Shown here in pieces: positions 7,710 through 14,880 of a stretch of 31,025 bases of DNA (position 1 is its first letter; each line of letters starts with the position of its first letter). This stretch comes from CAYGTK01 sp964352775 (GTDB taxonomy: Bacteria; Bacteroidota; Bacteroidia; Chitinophagales; CAIOSU01), in the NCBI GenBank assembly GCA_964352775.1, contig CAYGTK010000018.1:1-31025 (forward strand), given 5' to 3'. A program made the position numbers and the translations under genes. The notes beneath the pieces were generated by a model. It ran no database searches and was not told the origin of the DNA. It saw only the letters and a list, made by a program, of their open reading frames with translations.

Positions 7710-8783
7710 ATGCCAATGTTCAAAGGGATAAGAGTATTATATGTGGACGATGAACCACACAACCTTTCTGCTTTCAAAGCTAACTTCAGAAGAAGGGTAG
7801 ATATATTAACCGCTACTAGCGCTGAAGAAGCACTAGAGTTATTGAAAACAGAAACAGTACATATCATACTTTCTGACCAACGGATGCCTGGTATGACAGG
7901 CGTTGAATTCTTCGAACGCTTAGAGGATGAATACCCGCTTCCTGTCAGGATATTGGTGACAGCATATTCTGATATTGAGGCTGTTATTAAGGCTATTAAT
8001 AAGGGAAAAGTATTCCGTTACCTCCGTAAGCCTTGGGAAGACAATGAAATGATGCTTGCCATGCAGAACGCTGCTGAGCATTACAGAACGAAAGACGAGC
8101 TTCGGAAAAAGAATGAGCAGCTAAACAGATTTGTATACAGTGCATCGCACGACCTTCGTTCGCCATTAATGAGTATATCGGGTATTTTGCAATTAGCAAA
8201 AATGGAGAACGACCCTAGACAGTTCTGCGACTACCTAAATATGATAAATGTGAGTGTGGAACGGATGGACAAGTTCACGCAAAACATCATTGAATACTAC
8301 CAGAACGAAAGGGGAGGAGAAGAAAGTGAAGCGGTAGACATAGCCTCCTTAGCAAAGGAAATACTAGAATTATTGCAAGTTCAGTTTCCAAATGCTGAAT
8401 ATGGAGTAACAATAACTGGAGGAGATATAGTAACTATAGACCCCTTCAGACTTCGTGTAGTGCTAGAGAATATTTTGAGTAATGCCTTTAGATTTGGACG
8501 AACGGATGCCGAGTATGTACATCAACTGAGCTTATCAATAGCTAATGAAGATGATTCCTTGTCTATTCAAGTACAAGACAATGGCAGGGGAATGACCGAT
8601 AAGCAGAAGACCCAGGCTTTTGATATGTTCTTTAAGGGAGATCATCCAGCATCAGGTTCGGGCTTAGGTTTGTTTATAGCTAAAGAGGCGGTGCAAAAGC
8701 TAGGTGGAAATATTTTAATTAATTCGCAACTATCTGAAGGAACTACCGTAAACATTCATATACCTAATAGAGATGCAGACTGA
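7710..8783 (+). CDS. Receiver-histidine kinase fusion protein (no sensor domain)
   Basis: A 357-residue soluble protein: an N-terminal receiver (about 6-120; D13/D14, phosphoacceptor D56 in SDQRMPG, T84, K107 in KPW), a coiled linker (about 125-140), a HisKA domain with H147 (SASHDLRSP), and a HATPase domain with ENILSNAFRF, DNGRGM and GSGLGLFIA. There is no transmembrane or PAS region, so its input is likely phosphorylation of its receiver, making it a relay step between the 7TMR-DISM kinase and another receiver. Its receiver is a paralogue of the divergent 3063-3527 protein. It starts 45 bases after the sensor kinase and its end overlaps the next gene by 11 bases. Confidence 0.9.
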   Translation: MPMFKGIRVLYVDDEPHNLSAFKANFRRRVDILTATSAEEALELLKTETVHIILSDQRMPGMTGVEFFERLEDEYPLPVRILVTAYSDIEAVIKAINKGKVFRYLRKPWEDNEMMLAMQNAAEHYRTKDELRKKNEQLNRFVYSASHDLRSPLMSISGILQLAKMENDPRQFCDYLNMINVSVERMDKFTQNIIEYYQNERGGEESEAVDIASLAKEILELLQVQFPNAEYGVTITGGDIVTIDPFRLRVVLENILSNAFRFGRTDAEYVHQLSLSIANEDDSLSIQVQDNGRGMTDKQKTQAFDMFFKGDHPASGSGLGLFIAKEAVQKLGGNILINSQLSEGTTVNIHIPNRDAD

Positions 8784-9165
8784 TCCGCTTTACATGTTGG
8801 TAGACGATAATCCTATCGATCTAAAAGTGCATTCCAAAATGCTTAAAATAGCTGGTATTACTGACCGAGTTGTTACTTGCAGTAACGCGAAAGAAGGTTT
8901 GGCTTACTTAGAAGATAAAACAGAAGGCGAACTTCCAGATGTTATCTTATTAGATATTCAAATGCCAGAAATGAATGGTTTCGATTTTTTAGACGCATTC
9001 AAACAATTGCCTGATACAGTTAAGAAGCAAGTAAAGATCTTTATGCTTTCCACTACTATGTATCAAGATGATATTAAGAAGGCAGCCGTAAACCCTTTTG
9101 TGCTCGATCTTTTGAGTAAACCGTTAGACACTTCTCTGCTAAAGTCTCACTTATCCACTAACTAA
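8773..9165 (+). CDS. Single-domain CheY-like response regulator
   Basis: A 130-residue protein consisting only of a receiver domain: D11/D12 (MLVDDNPID), phosphoacceptor D61 (LLDIQMPEMNG), a Ser/Thr switch in MLSTTM, and a Lys in LLSKPLD. This is the short form common in Bacteroidota next to histidine kinases. The ATG lies within the last codons of the upstream kinase gene (11-base overlap), implying coupled translation and matched amounts of kinase and receiver. It has no output domain. It is the last gene of the run; the stop is directly followed by a hairpin that serves the convergent lipoprotein gene. Confidence 0.92.
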   Translation: MQTDPLYMLVDDNPIDLKVHSKMLKIAGITDRVVTCSNAKEGLAYLEDKTEGELPDVILLDIQMPEMNGFDFLDAFKQLPDTVKKQVKIFMLSTTMYQDDIKKAAVNPFVLDLLSKPLDTSLLKSHLSTN

Positions 9166-9209
9166 AAAAGCCCACCCCAGAAAACCAAACGAAGTTTCCG
9201 GGGCAGGCT
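9164..9209 (-). terminator. Terminator-like hairpin between convergent genes
   Basis: AGCC (9169-9172) pairs with GGCT (9206-9209), and CCCC (9175-9178) with GGGG (9200-9203), across a 2x2 internal loop. The A-run at 9164-9169 gives a U-tract on the minus strand, so it best fits termination of the lipoprotein gene that ends at 9242. It may also act on plus-strand transcripts from the kinase operon, but no T-tract follows in that direction. Confidence 0.5.
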
Positions 9210-9241
9210 CAAATGATCGTTGGTTGGAGCGATCTTAATTC

Positions 9242-10414
9242 TTAGTCACAGTAGTCATTTGTGAACCCTGTAAAGGTGTTATTCGATTGAACCACGTTCT
9301 CACCGCTAAGCGTTGCATTAATACCACATGATGAAGCACTATTGCTAATGGTTGAATTACTCAACGATAGATACGAATCTGCCCACACAACTATTGCTCC
9401 ATCACCACTACCACCTTGATTAGTACCGCTACCAGTGTATTCCAATATTACATGGTCAAGCACATTGTTAAGATTGTTAGAGTCAAACTTCAGCCCTGCC
9501 CAAGCGCCAGGTTGTTTAGTAAGTCCGGTAAAGGTGATAGGTTCAGCAGCAGTACCTACTGCATTAATGAACCCGTCTCTAGCTTCAAATCGCGTGTCAG
9601 CATCGAATATCATGGTTATACCAGGCTCTAGCGTTAAGCCGCCATTGAAAATTGATAACTTCTTTTCGTTATCAAATGTGATGAAGTAGTCTACATTTAG
9701 TTTCTGCCAAGTAATGGTAAGGTCTACCATATTTTGGTTTATCACTTTTATCACATCGTTAGCATTACCGGTAAAGTCATTGCTTGCATCAAGTCCATGT
9801 ACATATGTAGATGTCATTTGTACAGGTTCAAGTGCATTATCTGTAATTGTGCTGTTAGTTACATTTAGTATCCATTCGTTGTATGGAGCATTTATACCCC
9901 ATGTCTCACTTTTTTCAGAAAGCACATTATCTAAAGTAAGCCTTGAAGAAGCCCACATAATTATGTTACCGCGATCTCCGTTACTACTAAAAGCGGCGCC
10001 TCCGCCGTGACGAATATCTAAGAAAGACATGCTGTTTAACACATCGTTAGAGTTTATCTCTACACCAGCCCATTGGCCAGGAACAGCGTTCTCGCCTTCT
10101 AAAACAATCCGCTTGGAAGCAGACCCATCGGCTACAATTGTGCCTGCGTCTAAAACGTCTAAGCCAGCATCAGTTCTAAAGTGAATTACTACACCAGGTT
10201 CTATAGTTAGTTTAGCACGTACCTGCGCCCTGCAATCGATAATGTAATCCACGGGTGCATCAGGGTCGTCAGTTAAAGTGACATCTACGTAGGCGAAGCC
10301 ACAATCTAAAAGAGTAGGTCCTACCATTACCGGATCGGTCTCGTCCTCACAAGAGGTGAAGAATATAGCTGTTGAGAAAAGAGAAACGAAAAATGTCCAT
10401 TTGAGCATGTTCAT
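9242..10414 (-). CDS. Surface lipoprotein with duplicated right-handed beta-helix domain
   Basis: The start chosen is the ATG at 10414, giving 390 residues that begin with a lipoprotein signal (MNMLKWTFFVSLFSTAIFFTSC, lipid-bearing C22); a longer frame to 10471 would bury this signal behind 19 unlikely residues. The lipobox is followed by EDETD, an acidic sequence like the Bacteroidota lipoprotein export signal that sends lipoproteins to the outer face of the outer membrane. The rest is beta-rich and internally duplicated: residues about 68-190 and 258-375 repeat the same order of LTIEPG/LTLEPG, PGQWAG/PGAWAG, SNDVLN/SNNLNN, IIMWAS/IVVWAD, LTLDN/LSLSN and CGIN/WGIN motifs. This pattern resembles pectate-lyase-like parallel beta-helices. 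No catalytic residues can be assigned, so carbohydrate binding or an adhesin-like role is as likely as an enzyme. Confidence 0.75.
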   Translation of the reverse strand: MNMLKWTFFVSLFSTAIFFTSCEDETDPVMVGPTLLDCGFAYVDVTLTDDPDAPVDYIIDCRAQVRAKLTIEPGVVIHFRTDAGLDVLDAGTIVADGSASKRIVLEGENAVPGQWAGVEINSNDVLNSMSFLDIRHGGGAAFSSNGDRGNIIMWASSRLTLDNVLSEKSETWGINAPYNEWILNVTNSTITDNALEPVQMTSTYVHGLDASNDFTGNANDVIKVINQNMVDLTITWQKLNVDYFITFDNEKKLSIFNGGLTLEPGITMIFDADTRFEARDGFINAVGTAAEPITFTGLTKQPGAWAGLKFDSNNLNNVLDHVILEYTGSGTNQGGSGDGAIVVWADSYLSLSNSTISNSASSCGINATLSGENVVQSNNTFTGFTNDYCD

Positions 10415-10546
10415 AATTATTTGGTTTTGATTAACGATAGCAAAGCAAGCCCGTTTTACCGTTAAGATCAAATTGAAAAACCTATATTTATGACAAATTA
10501 AAAAGCCTGATAAAAAAGGTTAATTCTAATTAGAAGTCTTTATTTG

Positions 10547-12017
10547 ATGGATTTAAAACGAAATAAGGTGTTTGATATAGTTTTTTCCATGACAAATATG
10601 GAAAAAGAACATTTCTTATTGAACGCAAAAAAACGAGTTAGTGATCAGCATTTAGCCTTATTTGCTATAATAGATAATGGGCTAGCAGGAGAGCAGCAGT
10701 TCGGTATAGAAGAATTGTTTGAAGAATTCTACTACCGACCTTACACTAAAAAGGAAGACTACTTAATAAGAAATGACTTAAGACACCTTAGCCGACAGCT
10801 AACCTATTTTATTGGCGACAAGGTGAATAATAACGATGGCACGTATGAATTTGCCCAACTTGGAATGATGCAATGGCTGCTAAAGCGAGGTCAAAACAAA
10901 ACCTTTAACATAGAACAGGCAAAGTTTGCTAAGAAACTAAAGACCCTACAATGGCCTAAGAAGTTACTACTACTTAACAAACTGAAAGTACAGCATTTAC
11001 GAGCCACACAAGGTCCGTCGGAAATACTGTTTAGAGAAATAGCTGAGATAACACAAGAAAATGAGGCGTGGCTACAAATGCTTAGTACAGAGAGAAGATT
11101 AGAAAATGACCTGCAAATGGCCTTCGCTCAGCGAAGCTTAAAGGCCTTTCAGCCCAGCAATAGTTACAACTATACACTAGACAAGGAAGCTAAAGACCTG
11201 ATAGATAAAAGTGATTACATAGGGTATTTACACTTAAAGATAGAGAGCTACCAATTAGCAGGTGCTAAGAAACTTGGAGTATTGCTTGATATACTCTCCT
11301 TACTTCCTAAGCTGAAGCATCGGCTTAATTACAAGAGAGAAAAGGTGTTAATAGAGGCCACTATTGCCTTGGAGTATTTCTTAGCTAATGATGACAGAGC
11401 CGCTTTAGCACATTATTCAGCCGTATTAGCTGACTTGAAGTATTTGGAAAGTGGCCAACAGCTTGCGGTACTCTTCAATTACACCACTACACTTATCAGG
11501 GCACAAGAATTTGAGACCGCTGCGCAACTCATAAATGGTAAAGAGAATAAAATAGCTAAGTCGCCATTTGCTGATAGGTTCTTTTGCATCCGTGCGATGT
11601 GCTATTTATTCTTAGATGATGTAGACGAAGCTTATGACAGTATACCGGCCAGTTTCTTAAAAAAGTCTAGGCACGATCATTTTTACTTACGAACGGTACT
11701 GAGTATTATATTCTACAAGCAAAATTCAATAGACCTAGCTTTAATGGAGTTGGTGAATATNNNNNNNNNNGCAGGCAAGTAATTACAAAGCTATTGCTGA
11801 CCCCACAGTACGTATAGCTTCAGATAAACTGGAAAAGCTGTGTAAGATACAGGAACAACGTGTTGCTCTGAGTGATGCAACTAGCCGAATGAATGAGCTA
11901 AGACTCGAAGTAGTTGACCTGATCAATAAGGATGATGAAGCATATGGTAGTAATAACCTGCCGCTCAATTGGCTTAAGCGTGAGCTAGAACGTGAAGTTA
12001 TGACTACTATGAATTGA
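10547..12017 (+). CDS. Helical, TPR-like protein of unknown function, interrupted by an assembly gap
   Basis: From ATG 10547 (a TTG at 10544 is also in frame but less likely) the frame is open to the 10-N gap. After the gap a frame shifted by one base is open from 11772 to TGA 12015-12017 (ASNYKAIADPTVRIASDK ... NWLKRELEREVM). The apparent stop soon after the gap at 11780 is an artefact if the true gap length is a multiple of three. The two parts together make about 490 residues, depending on the gap. The protein is charged, rich in Leu, Lys and Glu, has no signal peptide, and has pairs of helices such as YFLANDDRAALAHYSAVLADL and FNYTTTLIRAQEFETAAQLI that look TPR-like. I do not recognise the family. 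Its last 11 bases overlap the convergent hybrid kinase gene. Confidence 0.65.
11761..11770. other. Assembly gap (10 N)
   Basis: Ten unknown bases within the helical protein gene. The reading frames on the two sides differ by one, so if the gene is intact the true missing length is a multiple of three, not ten. The gap is probably a placeholder of arbitrary size. Confidence 0.95.
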
Positions 12018-14736
12018 TAGGCACTTCTGCTAGTTCTTCCAATGCCTTTTCTACAGTGTGTGCCACTTGTTCTGCCAGTTTTGGAATATTATCTAGGTTC
12101 TTTTGTTCCCCTGCATATTCCTCTATGCGTTTAATGATGTTAAGAGTGTTACTAAGCCCCAAATAACTGATAGACGACTTCATTTTGTGTGCCATGCTTC
12201 GCGTTCGGTTCCAGTTTTTATCGTCAATATACTCCATCAGCTTCACCATCTCTTCTGGTGTTTCATCTAGCATTAAGGTTATGATCTGACTTCTTAACTT
12301 CTCATTACCACCAGTGATTTTATCAAGCGTGTCTAAGTCGATACTCTCTTGTTCAAAAGATATTTGTTGGATGTCTTCTCGTTGAAGCAGCTCACCCGAC
12401 TTCGCTTCGCTATGTCCTAATAAACTCAGTACTTTTTGGTAGAACTGAATAGGTTCAAATGGTTTGGAAATGTAATCGTTCATGCCTGCATCTAGGCATT
12501 TTTCAGCCTCGCCAGTGGTAGCATAGGCGGTCATGGCTAAAATAGGTACTTCGCTTTCTGGTGGTCGAAATTGGTTTCGTATAGTTCTAGTAGCTTGATA
12601 ACCGTCCATTACAGGCATTTGCACATCCATCAATACCAGATCGTAATTATGTTTGGCAAACTTCTGTACGGCTATCTGTCCATCCTCAGCAATGTCCACG
12701 GTAATGTTGCCCCACCATTTCACTAGCATCTCATTCGCTACTAGTTGATTTAGCTTTTTATCCTCTACTAGTAAAATGCGCTTGCGACCTATGTCTACTA
12801 TCTCAAAATCATCTTCTTGGGCTTTCTCTTCTTTCGTTTTTACCATGCTGCGGAACTTCAGCGTTACTGCAAATTCAGTACCTATGCCTTGTTCGCTCTT
12901 AACTCTAATGGTTCCGCCTTGTAGGTCTACTAGCTGCTTAGTTATAGCTAGGCCTAGACCCGTTCCCTCAGCCATTTTATTAAGGTCTTGCGCTACCTGG
13001 GTAAAGCTGCTGAATATAGCCTCAAGCTTATTGGCAGGTATACCGATACCCGTATCTCTAACGCAGAAGGAGAGGACCGCAGCGTCTTTATTGGCCTCTA
13101 TCTGCTTTATGGTCAATATCACCTTTCCGTTCTCGGTAAACTTAACCGAGTTACTCAGTAGGTTAAGCAGTATCTGCCGTAGGCGAATAGGGTCGCCTAC
13201 TAAGTGTTCGGGCACAAGGTCTCCAACATCTAGTAATAGCTCATTCCCACGCTCAGAGGCTTTTACCCGCAGTGGCATCAGCATTTGTTCCAAGTGATCT
13301 CGCAACCTAAAGTTTACCGACTCAAAGGTGATCTTCCCAGCTTCTATCTTGCTGAAGTCAAGTATGTCATTGATCAGTGCCAGTAGATGATCGCTAGAAG
13401 AACGGATACCCCGCACATACTCCATCTGCTTTGTTTCCAATTCAGTTTTAAGTAGCAGGTGAGTTAATCCAGAGATACCATTAATAGGTGTGCGTATCTC
13501 ATGGCTCATGTTAGCTAAGAACTGCTCTTTCATATTGGCCGAGCGTTCTATTACTTCCTTTTCTTTACGGAGGTCTGCGTTCTGTTTTACTTCGGTTATG
13601 TCACGTATAATCCCTTGAAAACCAAGAAGTTTCTTGTTGTTAGACTGCCATTTACTTGAAGTGATTATACAATCTATCTTCTCCCCATTGCTTCGCTTGA
13701 GTTTTATCTCAAAATCTTTCACAAAACCTTCTTCATCAATAGCCTTTTTGAAACGTACCCGCTCAAAAGGGTTTAGATAGATGCCTTCCACATTTATCTG
13801 TTTCATCTCTTCTTCCGTATAGCCAAACAAGCTTAACGTAGCCTCGTTAAAATCAATGAACTGCCCCTCGCGAGTAGTTATATAAATAGCGTCTTTCGAT
13901 TGATCGAACAGGGCATGATACTTCTCTTCGCTGCGCTTTAAAGCTCTTTCAGTCTCTTTACGTAAAGTAATGTCCTGTATCGTTCCTTTTATGCTCTTCT
14001 CTTCTAAGGGGGTGTTGTTGTCAGCACTTCTAATACGGAGGTTAACATGCTGAAACTTCTTATCTAGCTGTTTTAATCGCAAGTCTATACTAAAGTCGGT
14101 ATTCTCCTCAACGGCCATTCGCAGGCTCTCTTTCAGTTTATCTCTATCTCTGTAGAATACCAGCTCTAAGAATTGCTCTATGGGTGTTTGCTCGCTCCAT
14201 TCTTCTACATTAAGCACGTTTATGGCCTCATACGACCACATCATCGTTTCATAAAAGGGCTTGAAGGTCCATTGACCTACCTGGGCAATTGCTTGAGCTT
14301 CTATAAGTTCTTCTCGCTTTACTTCTAGCTCATGGGCTATTTTATGATTTTTATGGCGTAGGTAATGCCGCTCGGCAGCATATCTTAAGGAGCGTGCCAA
14401 TAACTCTGTATTCAGGCCTTCGGTGTCTAATACATCTTGCGCGCCTTGCTTTATTATTTCCAGTCGGTAGTTGGCTTCTATCTTGTCTGTAATTACCACT
14501 ACGGGGTAAGATCGCGCTATTCCAGATAGGTGAAGTTCCTCTATGGAGGCTGTATGAGCAGCACCACGTTCATCAACTACCACCAACGCCTCGCCATTTT
14601 GTGCTAAGTGTTTGGTTAAGGCTTCACCATCATGAAATACCTCTACTTGATAAAGATCTTCTGCGGTTGCACTAAGTAGCTGTGCTACAGTAGGTTCGGT
14701 CGCTTCTTCGGTTTGCCAGACTAATACCTTTGCCAT
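12007..14736 (-). CDS. Hybrid sensor histidine kinase (pseudo-receiver, PAS, PAS, HisKA, HATPase, REC, Hpt)
   Basis: The ATG at 14736 (MAKVLVWQTEE) gives 909 residues; a longer frame to 14853 would occupy most of the gyrA divergent promoter region. Domain order: receiver-like fold (about 1-120), coiled segment, PAS (about 150-255), PAS ending in an IQDIT/IIRDIT PAC motif (about 275-385), HisKA with H412 (NMSHEIRTP), HATPase (N-box LLNLLSNSVKF, RDTGIGI, EGTGLGLAI), receiver with phosphoacceptor D704 (LMDVQMPVMDG) and a KPF lysine, and a C-terminal Hpt domain with H850 (MAHKMKSS). This is a complete cytoplasmic phosphorelay with no transmembrane segment, like BarA- or ArcB-type kinases without a membrane sensor. 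The N-terminal receiver-like domain lacks the conserved acidic pair and lysine. No regulator partner is adjacent. Confidence 0.92.
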   Translation of the reverse strand: MAKVLVWQTEEATEPTVAQLLSATAEDLYQVEVFHDGEALTKHLAQNGEALVVVDERGAAHTASIEELHLSGIARSYPVVVITDKIEANYRLEIIKQGAQDVLDTEGLNTELLARSLRYAAERHYLRHKNHKIAHELEVKREELIEAQAIAQVGQWTFKPFYETMMWSYEAINVLNVEEWSEQTPIEQFLELVFYRDRDKLKESLRMAVEENTDFSIDLRLKQLDKKFQHVNLRIRSADNNTPLEEKSIKGTIQDITLRKETERALKRSEEKYHALFDQSKDAIYITTREGQFIDFNEATLSLFGYTEEEMKQINVEGIYLNPFERVRFKKAIDEEGFVKDFEIKLKRSNGEKIDCIITSSKWQSNNKKLLGFQGIIRDITEVKQNADLRKEKEVIERSANMKEQFLANMSHEIRTPINGISGLTHLLLKTELETKQMEYVRGIRSSSDHLLALINDILDFSKIEAGKITFESVNFRLRDHLEQMLMPLRVKASERGNELLLDVGDLVPEHLVGDPIRLRQILLNLLSNSVKFTENGKVILTIKQIEANKDAAVLSFCVRDTGIGIPANKLEAIFSSFTQVAQDLNKMAEGTGLGLAITKQLVDLQGGTIRVKSEQGIGTEFAVTLKFRSMVKTKEEKAQEDDFEIVDIGRKRILLVEDKKLNQLVANEMLVKWWGNITVDIAEDGQIAVQKFAKHNYDLVLMDVQMPVMDGYQATRTIRNQFRPPESEVPILAMTAYATTGEAEKCLDAGMNDYISKPFEPIQFYQKVLSLLGHSEAKSGELLQREDIQQISFEQESIDLDTLDKITGGNEKLRSQIITLMLDETPEEMVKLMEYIDDKNWNRTRSMAHKMKSSISYLGLSNTLNIIKRIEEYAGEQKNLDNIPKLAEQVAHTVEKALEELAEVPINS

Positions 14737-14880
14737 AATGCTAAGTTTGAAGCAAAATACAAAACTGCTGCGGATGTTACTATCCACCAACTGTTGATAA
14801 TTTGGTACACTATTGGCTACTGAAAGCCGCTGGCTATCCGTATTTTTACGCATTGACCATTAAAGTAGAACCATAACAAT

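Noticed and set aside
9216..9235. GATCG...CGATC hairpin after the kinase operon
   Set aside because: Only 5 pairs with a 10-base loop and no U-tract; too weak to call as a terminator.
10415..10471. Extended N-terminus of the beta-helix lipoprotein
   Set aside because: The extra 19 residues would sit in front of a standard lipoprotein signal and lie in the divergent promoter region; the ATG at 10414 restores a normal lipobox.
12776..13297. 173-codon plus-strand open frame
   Set aside because: It lies entirely inside the hybrid kinase gene on the opposite strand, has Ser/Arg-rich composition and no domain; it is a shadow of the real frame.
14737..14853. Extended N-terminus of the hybrid kinase
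   Set aside because: The extra 39 residues have no domain character and would fill most of the spacer shared with gyrA; the ATG at 14736 begins the receiver-like fold directly.
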